Positions 32,691 to 45,360 are shown, numbered from the stretch's first letter. The stretch: DNA of 64,000 bases from Dillenia suffruticosa (GCA_033439265.1 JAVTVX010000034.1:14894501-14958500); one strand, 5' to 3'. The notes: generated by a model not told the origin, from the letters alone. Translations and numbers: made by a program.

Positions 32691-33609
32691 AGCACCAATA
32701 AATTATAAGAAATGTCCTAACTAATATACGTGCTAGTTGATGTAAATGTACTCCAATGAACAACATAAGCACCAAACTACCTAGTCAAAAGCAAAATGTA
32801 CCATGAAAATTGTGAACATTAACTCGCAAAAGTCAAGAATTTCTTGCTTTTTCCTTTTTCTTTCATAATGATTTACAAGGTTATAAATAAAACCTTACTA
32901 TTTTATTTTAATTGTTTTTCAAAAAAAATAATGAGGAAATTGTATCATGGCACATCTTACCCTTGTGATCAGGTTTACAATCAATCACAAATAAGTTGAG
33001 TTTTGAAATGCTCAAAATCAACATGATCAAGATTTACTACACTTGAGCATGAGCCCGAATTAAGATCAAAACTTCATACTCGAGTTTGGCTGATTACAAA
33101 AATTCTAAAGTTCAAGTAGTGTCTCTTTCATAGATTAAATTAAATGCGCTCAAGCTAGTGAGCACAACAATTTTGACTGAGATGCTTGTCAAGCTCCTCC
33201 CGAATGAAGGAAATTGAGGCAGGATTTCATACACAAGAAAAAACTCTCTGTAGTAAGTAAAGGAAACAACAAAAAACGTTAGCAATAAAAATACTAGCAC
33301 ATTTAATCGTTCCTGAAAAAAGAATAAGCAAATCAATATCTTTATAATAGAGAGAAAGAACCCACTAGAGCTGTGGCAAGAGGAGCAAACCATACATTAT
33401 CGGATGCTGGTAGAGGTGAGTTGCAAACTCTTATTACAATCATTTCATTGATGACGTTGACCAAAGAAGTGGAGATACTAGTTCGATCAGAGAGAAAATT
33501 TATGGGGTACCAAGGTAAACGAAGGCCGTGGCAATAAGAGAAAAAGAGGGTTCAACTTTGAAAACCCTCATCCAATTAATTTTATTCAAATATAGCGTAC
33601 TCGAAGACA
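32691..33609. repeat. Repeat unit R, copy 3, left part (contains the empty site of element 3)
   Basis: Begins AGCACCAATAAATTATAAGA (about 32691) and runs to the insertion of element 2. At about 32718..32740 it reads CTAACTAATATACGTGCTAG, the uninterrupted counterpart of the element 3 insertion point in R1. No gene is supported. Confidence 0.72.
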
Positions 33610-33614
33610 AGATT
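33610..33614. repeat. Target-site duplication AGATT, left
   Basis: Identical to 44223..44227 on the far side of element 2. Confidence 0.93.
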
Positions 33615-36288
33615 TGTAACACCAAGAAAAGAGAAAAAAAAAAGGAAAGTAAAAAAAAAGGGTGGATCCCACCACCATTCACATTTTTCTTTCTTTTTCT
33701 TCTTCTTTCCTTTTTCTCTTCTCCTCCCCACTCCCGACTTTCTCTCTTCGTGCTTCTATGTTCTCTCCTTCTCCCTCTCTTGTTCAATCTCCTACCAATC
33801 AACCACTCTCCACTTAAATTCACCTTATGGACTTCCAAAACTTCAATTAAACTCAAGAAATGGAGGATTAAACAGAAGGATTTAGGGTTGCTCTACAAAG
33901 GGTGAAAATTAGGGTTTTTGAAACCCAACCCCAAAAATTCAATTCGGCTACGAAATCAAGGTATTTTTCACTCCCTAACCTTGAGTCTAGTTTCATTTTT
34001 GCTATATTGCAGACTATTGTTGGAATTTTAGGAATTGTCAGTGATGTTATTTGTCTCAATTAGGCTTCACTTCTTCATCGCTGACGCCAGAAGACTGTGC
34101 ACTCCCTTCCATTGCAGCAAACCCATCATTGTGAGTACAAAGCTGCGAACAATAGCTAGACTATTCCGAATGGACACAGTAATCCATTTTCCTACCTTAT
34201 TTATGGATTTTCTCTTCTTTTCCTGTCCTTGAACCTTGGAAACATAGAATATAAAAATTTTGAGGGACTTTTCCTATCTCGGCAATGCCTGGTTAAAATG
34301 TGATAGCTTCGATTGGGTGATTCTTGCGTTGTCATTTTAATGTGTGCAATAACTTCTGGAAACATGATGTAGTTGTCTTGGCTTTATGATTACCTATGTT
34401 GCCTTGTATTTAAAAAGTTCCTCTAGCGTATATAAGCAAGATATTTGAGAAGAGAAAAAGGTAAGGTCTTCCAATATAGTCACCATAGAAAATTTGCCTG
34501 TAGTGATCTGATTAGGATTGTAGGCTGATTTTGCAACTTTTTGCTAATTATGAATGAGGCTTCTACAAATTGTGACTCATGGTAGATGCTATATGTGATT
34601 ATGTTCCCTCAACTATCTGAAGTGTAGTTTGTTTTTCTAACCTTAAGTTGATAGAGACTATCGTCATCATAATGAAGAGACTTGATGAGCTGCTAGCAAA
34701 GTGAAAGGCCACCATTGAACCTGTCTAAAGTGTGGTTCAAATATGGCTCAGGAAAGATCAAGAAAATATTCGAAATTAGGGGTTAAATAAAAATTAGAAA
34801 AAATTTGTAAACTCTTGAATTGGAGGAGAATGACCCGAAATTGTTATTGTTGGTTTAGGAAAATCGATTGGGGCCTGAAAAGAGACTTCTTGAAATGGAA
34901 TTATGGAAATAGGGAGTGAATACCCTCCCTATAGGTGAGTGGATGGTTATGTGTATATGAATGAGTAAACTATTTTCAGTTATGATTTATAAATTGAGTT
35001 CTGAAATGAATTTGCAAATGGAATTGAAATTATTTTGTGATTGTGGTATGTCTAAAATGAAATTTTGAAATATCCATGACTTTTGAGTTGATTATTGACT
35101 TATTTGTACCATGTTACTTTGTGATATTCATATGAATTATGAAATATTGCTTTACCTTATATTTGAGCATGCATTGATTGATAAATTGAGTTTGGTAACA
35201 TGGTGCTGGGAAAAATGACTGCAGTCTAAGTCTTACCATAGACCGGGCTGTTTGGGGCAGAGTGGTTATGGCTGTTTAATTTAGCTTGGTGGTAGGCGGG
35301 TTGGAGAGCCTCCTCAGGCTGCTGAATAAAATGGTAGCACCCCACGGAGTTTCGGGCCAATACCAAGGTGGAGGGGATTTTATAAAAATTATGGAAAATC
35401 CCTTGACGGATCCTACCAATGCCCGTTGGTAGGAGATTGCTTTCGGTACACCCCAAAATCGTGCAAATGAAAATTTAACTCTTGAGACTGCATAATTGAG
35501 TCATGGAAATTTGATACGATTGTTTATATGCAAATGATTTTATTTGTTGTATTGAATAATAGTTGATATATGTATTTGGCATTACCATCCTCACCCCTCA
35601 TTTATATGTTATTTACCACTGCACTCCACTCACTGGGTATTCCCAAATACTCACCCCTCCTTTAAATCCTTCTCAAAGGAAGGATAGACTGTGGCTGGTA
35701 TTAGCTGATTCAGAGATTTTTTGGTGATCCACATAGGTATCGGTAGTGGATTCTATTCTCTTGAGACTTGATGTAGTTTCATTTGTGGAAGGAAAACTAT
35801 TGTACTATTCTTTTGAGATTTGGATTTAATTGATACTTGTCATATCTTTTGGGACAAGTATTGGTGGAATCCAAGCTTGATTCACGTGGAAAGTGTCCAA
35901 TTTTGTTTAAAACTTATTTTTACAAAACTTATTGTTCTCATTTGGGACATTTGGACTTTTATTGGGATGGTTGAAATATTTTGAGATTGTGAATTATGTG
36001 AAACTCTGAAATGGCTGGGAAGGCGACATTGCATGCATTGCATGTACAGGAACCCCTCCCCAAATATGTGATGATGTGTACTGATGTATGCTTGTATGCA
36101 CAGGGATGAGCCGGATAGGTTCCTTGCATGTGTATTGATTCTTCTTATTTTGATGGGTTTTGCGTTTTTGAAAATTTATTGTAAAATTAGAATGCCTTAC
36201 GCTATTCCGGTATATGGGGAGGTCATGCCCGTATGTCGAGATAACACAGCGGTTGTTACGTGCTCGATAGGAGAGTCAGGGCGTGACA
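33615..36288 (+). repeat. 5' LTR of element 2 (2674 bp)
   Basis: TGTAACACCAAG...CAGGGCGTGACA. Aligns throughout with 41551..44222. Contains a TTCTTCTTTCC-rich tract, a GAATACCCTCCCTAT block (34917) also seen in element 1, and the conserved 3' block (36210..36288). The frames at 33500..33905 run through low-complexity LTR and are not genes. Confidence 0.96.
34428..34437 (+). promoter_or_regulatory. TATA-like box in 5' LTR
   Basis: GTATATAAGC about 810 bp into the LTR; the 3' LTR has TTATATAAGC at the same place. It may be the LTR promoter, but nothing else marks the start site. Confidence 0.3.
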
Positions 36289-36295
36289 ATTCTAT

Positions 36296-36307
36296 TGGTT
36301 TTAGAGC
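36296..36307 (+). promoter_or_regulatory. Primer-binding site, decayed, initiator tRNA-Met type (element 2)
   Basis: TGGTTTTAGAGC lies 7 bases inside the LTR and matches the 12-base initiator tRNA-Met site at 10 positions. Element 3 has the exact form. Confidence 0.75.
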
Positions 36308-36546
36308 GTAAGCTCACGATTTTAAATGTTTAAAGGTTTGAACTACTTCCAAATGTCCCAAAGGTTTGTAAAGGTTTTAAAAGCATTTTTCTTTTGAAAT
36401 TTCAGATTTTAAAAGAATTTTTAAAGGATGTACAAAAGCCTTCCATGGATCAAAAGGGCTAGGACTCAATTTATTTTTTGGAGTTAAATACCTAACCACA
36501 TGCCTAATTTAGTGGGCTAAGCATAATGTCTCTTTTTATAGGAATC

Positions 36547-37910
36547 ATGCTGCCTAGACATAAGACGAGGAATGTTAGTGAGATTCCTCCTCTTGAGCAT
36601 GAGGATGAGTCGTCCTCATATACCCCAACTTCTTTTCTAGCTGCCATGAGCATATACCTAGCTCCTTCAACCGGGGTTCCTCCACCTTCTATTGCCACCC
36701 TCTAGCAAGTAATGGAGTGGTGGAGGTCTTTCGGGACACTGTATCAAGCTCGCCCCAATCTTCTATTCTTCCGTCGGTTCCTCCTTCTATACCAGCTATG
36801 GCGCCTAGTATTCCCACAGCATCTGCTCCACCGGTTGTTACATCAACCGAACGTCTTACAGTCGAGTTATCAAAGCTACTCAAAGAGGCAAGACAGCTCG
36901 GATGCGACACTTTTTCAGGCACTTGTGATGCCTCAGTGGCCAAGGAATGGATTGGCCAAGTCCAGGAGACCGTCAACGATATGAGATTAAGTGATAAGAT
37001 GAAGTTGTGGGTGGCGGTGAAATTGTTTGATAAGGGAGCCAGAACCTGGTGGGAGAATGAGAAGGCCAGGGCAACCACACCTTTCTCTTGGACAGATTTT
37101 CTGAGAACTTTTGAAGAAAAATATTACACTCGGTTCTATAGGGACTAGAAGAGAGAGGAGTTCTTCAAATTTGTTCAGGGAAACAAGACGGTATCTGATT
37201 ATGAATCAAAATTAAGGGAACTTGCTACTTATGATCCGGAGTTTGTAAACTCCGAGGAATCCCTACGTGCAAAATTTGAATCGGGACTGAATCTGAGTAT
37301 AAGAGAAAAGATGTCAATCACAAAAAGGCACACATTTCAAGATGTTTTGGATTTGGCCCTCAGGGCCGAGAAGATGGTGATTGAAAGGGGAAAAGTCCGA
37401 GAGCATGGGAAAAGGAAGAGGCCCAGTAGTTTCATACTGGGCCAAAGTTCTAAGAAGAGTAGAAGTATGAGCTCCTTCGGTGGTGGATCTGTTTCTGGAC
37501 CGGTTGGCTCTCCTCAAGGCCAACGCGTGTCTCAATTTAAATCCCCTACCTCTAGTGCTGTTTAGGGAAGCTAATCAACGGGAAATAGGAAAGAACCATG
37601 TAAGCACTGTGGCAAGTTTTATTTTGGGGTTTGCCAAGTGCCCAAAAGGTGCTACTACTACGGAAAGGAAAGCCATTTCCGCAATGTTTGCCCAGAATTG
37701 GAACGAGGAGGTCAGATAAGGCGGGATCGCCCTAGTGGATTGATGGGCAGACAAGCAAACCTTCGTATTCCACCTTCAGTTGGTACATCTTGGGCGGGGA
37801 CGGAAGCAACACTGTAACTGCTCCAACTCAATGTTCGCAAATGAGGACACAGACCAGAATCTACGCAATGACTAATGAGGATGCCCAGAATAGCCCTGAC
37901 ACAGTCACAG
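36547..37910 (+). pseudogene. gag (element 2)
   Basis: Starts at ATG 36547 (MLPRHKTRN), with a TAG near 36703 and a frame change into 36717..37148. That frame carries the capsid-type segment AKEWIGQVQETVNDM, LWVAVKLFDKGARTWWENEK and FSWTDFLRTFEEKYYTRFYRD. A TAG at about 37146 and later frame changes follow, with FFKFVQGNKTVSDYESKLREL. The zinc knuckle (about 37648..37690) reads CYYYGKESHFRNVC; the second Cys is Tyr and the Gly is Ser, so zinc binding is probably lost. It ends in the family AMTNEDAQNSPDTVTG. Confidence 0.82.
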
Positions 37911-38124
37911 GTAAATCTCTTAGAACCCGAAATTGATATTTTAGAACATTATGAGATCTTAGTTGCTAAACTCTGAAATTGAGGTATATTAGAGATTTTG
38001 CATGATATTAAGGGAAATTAAGACGATTTTGATATTGATGATGATTTGATGACATTAAGGGTTTTAAATTCTGATTTTATTCGGTTAATTTTGGAATTTG
38101 ATCCTTATTTTTCATATGTATAGG
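37911..38124 (+). other. Putative intron between gag and protease (element 2)
   Basis: 214 nt, starting GTAAATCTCT (the same first ten bases as element 1) and ending TTCATATGTATAG. Joining 37910 to 38125 puts the Gly codon together and continues into MMKIL. The donor side is conserved while the body differs from element 1 in length and sequence, as expected of an intron. Splicing is inferred. Confidence 0.58.
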
Positions 38125-38560
38125 TATGATGAAAATTTTGGGATTGATGTTCATGTTTAAATTGATACTGGATCTAATAATTCTTTTGTGAGCACTGAGT
38201 TTTCCAAACATTTGAATAGACCTTTAACCCCACTCGAAGAGGAATTATTAGTTGTCACTCCCTTGGGAGAACGGTTGTATAGAAACACCTTGTTCAAGGC
38301 CTGTGAAGTAGAAGTAAATGGAGAAATTCTTAAAGCGGATTTGATTCCGTTGGAAATGAGAGATTTCGATGCTATATTGGGTATGGACTGGCTGCACCCT
38401 CATAGAGTATCAGTAAATTGCTTCACGAAAGAGGTAGAGTTTTGTAGACCGGGATATCCTCCGCTTGTATTTGTTGGTGAACGGCGAGTTTTACCGAGTT
38501 GTATAATCTCGGCATTGGAAGCACGGAAACTGGTGCACAAGGGTTGTGAAGTTGATCTTG
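38125..38560 (+). pseudogene. Protease domain (element 2)
   Basis: After the acceptor a one-base loss shifts the frame. The active site can be read as [12 protein letters not shown] at about 38159..38195 but is preceded by a TAA. The frame opened at 38188 continues through [14 protein letters not shown] and [19 protein letters not shown], with the Trp that is a stop in element 1. Confidence 0.82.
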
Positions 38561-39480
38561 CTCATATAATTGATACGACTGTGCAAAGTCCTGAATTGAT
38601 GAATATCCTAGTAGTAAATGAATTTCTGGATGTTTTCCCAAACGAGTTACCAGGTTTACGTCCAGTCCAGGAGTTCGACTTTGCTATTGACTTGATTTCC
38701 GGCACCACACCTATTTCCATTTCTCCGTATAGGATGGCACCTGCGGAACTTAAAGAGTTAAAAGTCCAACTTCAAGAATTGTTGGACAAGGGATTTATTC
38801 GACCGAGTACCTTACCTTGGGGTGCTCCGGTTCTATTCGTGAAGAAAAAAGATGGCACATTTCGGTTGTGTATTGATTACCGGCAGTTGAACAAGGTGAC
38901 CATCAAGAATAAATACCCCTTACCGAGGATTGATGACTTGTTTGATCAACTCCAAGGGGCAAGTGTCTTTTCAAAGATTGATTTGAGGTCTGGCTATCAT
39001 CAATTGCGGATAAAGGAAGATGATGTCCCCAAGACTGAGTTTAGGACGCGGTACGGGCACTATGAATTCTTGGTGATGTCTTTTGGTCTAACGAATGCTC
39101 CGACAGCTTTCATGGATCTCATGAACCGAGTCTTTCATTCTTATCTTGACAAGTTTGTCATTGTTTTCATTGACGACATCTTGGTGTATTCCAAGAATGA
39201 TGAAGAGTATTTAAATCATTTTCGGATTGTATTGTAAACCCTTCGAGATAAGCAATTGTTTGCTAAGTTTTCAAAGTGTAAATTATGGCTGAAGGAAATT
39301 GGTTTTTTGGGACACGTGGTATCTGGAGAAGGAATATTTGTTGATCCAAAGAAAGTTAAGGCAATTCTGAAATGGGAACAACCCAAGAACAACACTGAGG
39401 TGCGTAATTTTCTCGGTTTGGCTGGGTACTACCGAAGATTTGTAGAGGGTTTTTTCAAAATTGCAGCTCCGTTGTTTAGT
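38561..39480 (+). pseudogene. Reverse transcriptase domain (element 2)
   Basis: One open frame to 39237 covers most of [67 protein letters not shown] (Pro to Ser) and the catalytic [10 protein letters not shown] (about 39166..39195). TAA at 39235..39237 is at the same codon as the stop in element 1. The thumb [15 protein letters not shown] follows at about 39409. Catalytic Asp residues are present. Confidence 0.9.
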
Positions 39481-39960
39481 TTGACACGGAAGGGAATTAA
39501 GTTTGAATGGATAGATAAATGTGAGCAAAGCATTCAAGAACTCAAAAAGAGACTCACGTCGGCTCCTATACTCGCTCTACCCACTGCTAGTGGTGATTAT
39601 ATTGTCTATAGCAATGCCAGTAAACAGGGGTTAGGATGCGTCTTGATGCAGGGCGACAGAGTTATCGTCTATGCTTCTCGACAGTTAAAGAAGCACGAGC
39701 TGAATTATCCTTCCCATGATCTAGAGTTTGTTGCTATTGTATTCGTCTTGAAGATTTGGCGACATTACTTGTACGGAGCCACCTGCAGAATCTTTACCGA
39801 TCACATGAGTTTCAAATATTTGCTTACCCAAAAAGAGCTCAACTTGAGGCAAAGGAGATGGTTAGAGCTGATTAAAGACTATGATTTGGTGATTGAGTAT
39901 CACCCTGAGTAAGGCAAATATGGTTGCGGATGCTTTGAGCTGCAAGTCTTCATTTTCTCA
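39481..39960 (+). pseudogene. RNase H domain (element 2)
   Basis: [18 protein letters not shown] has Asn in place of the first catalytic Asp (SDAS to SNAS), so activity would be lost even without the stops. Then [29 protein letters not shown] and [18 protein letters not shown] before a frameshift near 39905..39912. Confidence 0.85.
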
Positions 39961-41140
39961 TTCTTAAGCGAGTTCTTATCTCTTATGCCTTGTTGGACTT
40001 CGTGCTTTTGAAACTAAATTTGCTTATGATGACAATGTTACATTGCTGGTGAAGTTTGAAGTTTGTCCAACCCTGGTGGACCGTATTAAAGAGCTCCAGG
40101 GAACTGATGAGGAGCTAAAGCAGATAGTAGAGAAGGTTTATAAGGGTGAAACTGGTGATTTTCATATTTGGGAGGATGACATGGTGATGTATGGGAAACG
40201 GATTTGTATTCCCAAAAATGATGAGATTCGGAAAGCCATTCTTTAGGAAGCACACTCTTCGGCTTATACTATGCATCCCGGGAGCACTAAAATGTATCGA
40301 ACCATCAAAGAAACTTATTAGTGGTCGGGATTGAAGTGAGAAATAGTTGAATTTGTAACAAGGTGTTTAGTGTGTCAACAAATCAAGGCTAAACATCAGA
40401 ACCGGCTGGGACACTTCAGCCATTGCCTATACCTGAATGGAAATGGGAGCACATCACTATAGATTTCGTGGTGGGACTGCCACGTACCTCGAGCCGTCAC
40501 GATGCTATATGGGTGATTGTAGACCGTCTCACCAACTCGGCTCATTTCTTGCCGATTCAGAATACTTATTTCTCAGAAAGACTAGCCAAGCCATATATTG
40601 ATGAAATTGTTTGACTTCACGGGGTTCCGGCGTCGATTTTATCGGACCGTGATTCTCGGTTCACTTCTAGATTCTGGCCAAAATTGTAAGAGTCTTTAAG
40701 GACTAAATTGAAATTTAGTATTGCTTTCCACCCTCAGACTGATGGACAATCAGAACATACCATTCAAACATCGGAAGACATGCTTAGGGCATGTGTTATG
40801 GATTTTCAAAGCAGTTGGGATAAACACCTTCCGTTGGTTGAATTTGCCTACAACAACAATTATCAAGCTAGCATAGGTATGCCTCCCTATGAAGCCCTTT
40901 ATGGAAGAAATTGTCGTACCTCATTGTGTTGGGACGAGTTTGGAGAGAGAAAGATTGAAAGTGTAGAAATGATCGAGATCACGACAGAAAAGGTGAAGGT
41001 GATTCGGGCGAGAATGAAAGCGGCTCAAGATAGACAGAAGAGCTATATCGATAAAGAAGAAGACATTTGGAATTTGAGGTTGGAGATGTGGTTGTCCTTA
41101 AGGTTTCACCTTGGAAGGGTGTAATTCGGTTCAGAAAACG
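39961..41140 (+). pseudogene. Integrase (element 2)
   Basis: Stops at about 40243, 40319, 40337, 40612 and 40687 break the frame. Segments are recognisable: the zinc-site region [20 protein letters not shown] and [32 protein letters not shown] with the first core Asp; ILSDRDSRFTSRFW with the second; and QTDGQSEHTIQT with the Glu. Most stops are at codons that are Gln, Trp or Arg in relatives. Confidence 0.86.
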
Positions 41141-41503
41141 AGGCAAATTGAATCTAAGGTACATTAGGCCATTCAAGATCCTTGAGAGGGTTGGAAATGT
41201 GGTCTACCATTGGAATTACCTCCAGATTTGGAAAAAAATTTATAATGTATATCATATGTCAATGCTAAAAAAGTATTTGTTGGATCCTTCTCATGTAATT
41301 GAATGTCCTCTGGTAGATTTGAACCCAGATCTGAGTTTCAAAGTACAACTAGTACAAATTATAAATCGATAACTCAAGCAATTAAGGAATAGGCAAATCC
41401 CAATGGTGTAAATATTGTGGGAAACAACCAAGTGGAAGAATAGATTTGGGAGACTGAAGAATTAATGCAGAAGCAACACCCGCAGCTTTTTGATGTATAA
41501 CTT
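41141..41503 (+). pseudogene. Integrase C-terminal region and chromodomain (element 2)
   Basis: SMLKKYLLDPSHVIECPLVD is in the frame 41067..41372. The chromodomain then reads QIINR, stop, LKQLRNRQIPMV, stop, and [24 protein letters not shown]. Three stops lie within a motif that is open in element 1. Confidence 0.8.
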
Positions 41504-41530
41504 GTATTTTGAAATTTCAAGGACGATATT

Positions 41531-41550
41531 TGTTTTAGGGGGTTAAGTGT
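41531..41550 (+). promoter_or_regulatory. Polypurine-tract region before the 3' LTR (element 2)
   Basis: TTTTAGGGGGTTAAGTGT directly before the LTR; G-run retained. Confidence 0.7.
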
Positions 41551-44222
41551 TGTAACACCGAGAAAAGAGAAACAAAAAAAGGAAAGTGAAAAAAAGGGGT
41601 GGGTCCCACCACCACTCACATTTTTCTTTCTTTTTCTTCTTCTTTCCTTTTTCTCTTCTCCTCCCTTGCTCGCGACATTCTCTCTTCGTGCTTCTGTGTT
41701 CCCTCCTTCTCCCTCTCTTGTTCAATCTCCTACCAATCAACCACTCTCCACTTAAATTCACCTTATGGACTTCCAAAACTTCAATTAAACTCCAGGAACG
41801 AAGGATTAAGCAGAAGGATCTAGGGTTGCTCTACAAAGGGAGAAAATTAGGGTTTTGAAACCTAACCCCAAAAATTCAATCCGGCTACAAAATCAAGGTA
41901 TTTTCACTCCCTAACCTTGAGTCTAGTTTCATTTTTGCTATATTGCAAACTATTGTTGGAATTTTAGGAATTGTCAGTGATGTTATTTGTCTCAATTAGG
42001 CTTCACTTCTTCATTACTGACGCCAAAAGACTGTGCACTCCCCTCCATTGCAGCAAACCCATCATTGTGAGTACAAAGTTGCGAACAATAGCTAGACTGT
42101 TCTGAATGGACACAGTAATCCATTTTCCTACCTTATTTCTGGATTTTCTCTTCTTTTCCTGTTCTTGAACCTTGGGATACATAGAATATAAAAATTTTGA
42201 GGGACTTTTCCTATCTCGGCAATGCCTGGTTAAAATGTGATAGCTTCGATTGGGTGATTCTTGCCTTGTCATTTTTATGTGTGCAATAACTTCTGGAAAC
42301 ATGATGTAGTTGTCTTGGCTTTACGAATACCTATGTTGCCTTGTATTTAAACAGTTCCTCTAGCTTATATAAGCAAGAGATTTGAGAAGAGAAAAAGGTA
42401 AGGTCTTCCAATATAGTCACCAAAGAAAATTTGCCTATAGCGATCTGATTAGGATTGTAGGCTGATTTTGCAACTTTTTGCTAATTATGAATGAGGCTTC
42501 TACAAATTGGGCTCATGGTAGATGCTATATGTGATTATGTTCCCTCAACTGTCTTAAGTGTAGTTTGTTTTTCTAACCTTAAGTTGATAGAGACTGTCAT
42601 CATCATAATGAAGAGACTTGATGAGCTGCTGGCAAAGTGAAAGGCCACCATTGAACATGTCCAAAGTGTGGTTCGAATATGGCTCAGGAAAGAACAAGAA
42701 AATATTCGAAATTAGGGTTTAAATAAAAATTAGGAAAAATTTGTAAACTCTTGAATTGGAGGAGAATGACCAAAAATTGTTATTGTTGGTTTAGGAGAAT
42801 CGATTGGGGCCTGAAAAGAGACTTCTTGAATGGAATTGTGGAAATAGGGAGTGAATACCCTCCCTATAGGTGAGTGGATGGTTATGTGCATATGAATGAG
42901 TAAACTGTTTTCAGTTATAATTTATAAATTGAGTTCTGAAATGAATTTGCAAATGGAATTGAAACTGTTTTGTGATTGTGGTATGTCTAAAATGAAATTT
43001 TGAAATATCCATGACTCTTGAGTTGATTATTGACTTATTTGCACCATATTACTTTGTGATACTCATATGAATTGTGAAATATTGCTCTACCTTATATTTG
43101 AGCATGCATTGATTGATAAATTGAGTTTGGTAACGTGGTGCTGGGAAAAATGACTACAGTCTAAGTCTTGCCACGGACCGGGCCGTTTGGAGCGGCATGG
43201 CTAGGGCTGTTTAATTTAGCTTGGTGGTAGGCGGGTTGGAGAGCCTCCTCAGGCTGCCAGATAACGTGGTAGCACCCCACGGAGCTTCGGGCCAACGCCA
43301 AGGTGGAGGGGATTTTATAAAACTTATGAAAAACCCCTTGGCAATCCTAGCAACTGCCGTTGGTAGGAGATTGCTTTCGAAATACCCCAAAATCGTGCAA
43401 ATGAAAATTTAACTCTTGAGACTACATAATTAAGTCATGGAAATTTGATACAATTGTTTATATGCAAGTGATTTTATTTATTATATTGAATAACAGTTGA
43501 TATATGTATCTGGCATTACCACCGTCATCTCTTATTTATATGTTATATACCACTGCACTCCACTTATTGGGTATTCCCAAATACTCATCCCTTCTTTAAA
43601 TCTTTTTCAAAGGAAGGATAGACTGTGGCTGGTATTGGCTGATTCAGAGATTTTTTGGTGATCCACGATAGGTATCGGTAGTAGATTCTATTCTCTTGAG
43701 ACTTGATGTAGTTTCATTCGTGGAAGAAAAACTATTATACTATTCTTTTGAGATTTGGATTTAATTAATACTTGTTATATCTTTTGGGACAAGTATTGGT
43801 GGAATCCAAGCTTGGTTCACGTGGAAAGTGTCCAATTTTGTTTAAAACTTATCTATACAAAACTTATTGTTCTCATTTGGGACATTTGGACTTTTATTGG
43901 GATGGTTGAAATATTTTGAAATTGTGAATTATGTGGAACTCTGAAATGGCTGGGAATGCCACATTGCATGCATTGCATATACAGGAACCCTCCCCAAATG
44001 TGTGATGATGTGTACTGATGTATGCTTGTATGCACAGGGATTAGCCGGATGGGGTCCTAGCATGTGTATTGATTCTTTTTATTTTGATGGGTTTTACGTT
44101 TTCGAAAATTTATTGTAAAATTAGAATGTCTTACGCTATCCCGATATATGGGGAGGTCATATCCGTGTACCGAGATAAGGTGACAGTTGTTACCTGCTCG
44201 ACTGGAGAGTCGGGGCGTGACA
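41551..44222 (+). repeat. 3' LTR of element 2 (2672 bp)
   Basis: TGTAACACCGAG...CGGGGCGTGACA. Nearly the same length as the 5' LTR and collinear, with scattered substitutions. Confidence 0.96.
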
Positions 44223-44227
44223 AGATT
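44223..44227. repeat. Target-site duplication AGATT, right
   Basis: Identical to 33610..33614. Confidence 0.93.
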
Positions 44228-44590
44228 TATGAAGCATGTTTGAATTTTCTAAATGACTTCGCAAATGAGATAGGTAAAACTAAATCAATTCATCCTAAAG
44301 TTTATGGTTAGAAGTGTTACCTCTCGTATACCCTAATTACTTTGAATGAATATAATTTTATTGGAGTTAGGGATTTGATAAAATAGAAAATCTCATTTCC
44401 ATATCAATGCTAATTAATTCTATATTTTATTTTATCTATGTAAAAGTTAATCTTATGTCATTTAGCTGTCAAATAAACCATGTCAGCAATTCTGTTAAAT
44501 GTACTAAATTTGTATCTCTTGAAAACGCTTTGGAGTCTATCAACAAAAGTTGAACTTTTAGGATTATAAAGAAAATTTTAATTGAGCTTT
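44228..44590. repeat. Repeat unit R, copy 3, right part
   Basis: Continues the unit interrupted at 33614, matching R1 from about 23150 on (GCATGTTTGAATTTTCTAAA, GATAGGTAAA, ACCTCTCGTATACCCTAATT). No gene. Confidence 0.75.
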
Positions 44591-45086
44591 ATTTATAGGT
44601 AAAAGCAATTGAGCCTTTCATCATGGCCCTATCCGATGATCAACCATTATAAATTACAAAAATTGATTAAGAGTAATTAGGTAGTGATTATAAATATATT
44701 TTTTTTGATATAAATATAGACACCTCAATTACATAACACTCCCCTTGGATGTCCATGACATAAAGAACATGTCTCATAAAAAACTTACTAGATAAAAACT
44801 CTATTGGAAAAAAGGAAAAAAGAGAAAAAAGGACACTGCTCTTTACATTTACTCGTTTATTGTCATAATTTCTTTAAATCTTTGAAACGACTTTTTCTAA
44901 TTTTATTGAACAATTTCTCAAAAGTTGATGTTGGTAATGCCTTAGTGAATAACAATTTCTCAAATTTGTTATACATCAGTACCACCTTGCCTTTGTAGAT
45001 CTTAATTGAGTAAAGAAAAATTCTGGTGATTTGTGTTTTGTTCTCTCTTTTGGATGCAAAGTGCTTTATATTCATGCAATGTAGCA
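44591..45086 (-). pseudogene. Copia pol C-terminal tail and 3' non-coding region
   Basis: On the minus strand the frame in 44863..45090 reads LLFTKALPTSTFEKLFNKIR then SRFKDLKKL, the conserved C-terminus of copia RNase H. Beyond it (44591..44860) lie CCCCTTGGATGTCCATGACA and AACATGTCTCATAAAAAACTT, typical of the 3' non-coding end of this copia type seen in reverse. The rest of pol is absent. Confidence 0.78.
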
Positions 45087-45360
45087 CCAATAAATTACAA
45101 GAAATGTCCTAACTAATATTCGGACTAGTTGATGCATATGTACTCCAATGAACAACCTGAGTAACAAACAACCTGGTTAAAAGCAAAATGTTCCATGAAA
45201 ATTGTGAACATTAACTCACAAAAGGCCTGAATTTCTCACTTTTTCCTTTTCTTTCATAATGATGCACAATGTTATAAATAAAACCTTACTTTTTATAATG
45301 ATTACTTTTCAAAATAAAGAATGACAAAATTGTATGTCGACACAACTTGCCCTTGCGATC
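45087..45360. repeat. Repeat unit R, copy 4 (left end only)
   Basis: AGCACCAATAAATTACAAGA to about 45360, matching R1 and R3. It also holds the uninterrupted form of the element 3 target, CTAACTAATATTCGGACTAG. Homology ends near ACTTGCCCTTGCGATCGG. Confidence 0.72.

Larger units (their letters stand above)
33615..44222 (+). mobile_element. Ty3/gypsy chromovirus, element 2, full-length with both LTRs
   Basis: A 10.6 kb element: LTR 33615..36288, interior, LTR 41551..44222. The five bases before it (33610..33614) and after it (44223..44227) are both AGATT, a perfect target duplication inside repeat R3. Same subfamily as element 1 by LTR and pol sequence. The primer site, gag, intron, protease, RT, RNase H, integrase and chromodomain regions are all present but carry many stops and some frameshifts. 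Confidence 0.96.

Noticed and set aside
33528-33905. 125-codon frame across the element 2 LTR start, with a similar frame at 41586
   Set aside because: It crosses the insertion boundary and low-complexity TTC-rich LTR sequence, so it cannot be an ancestral gene.
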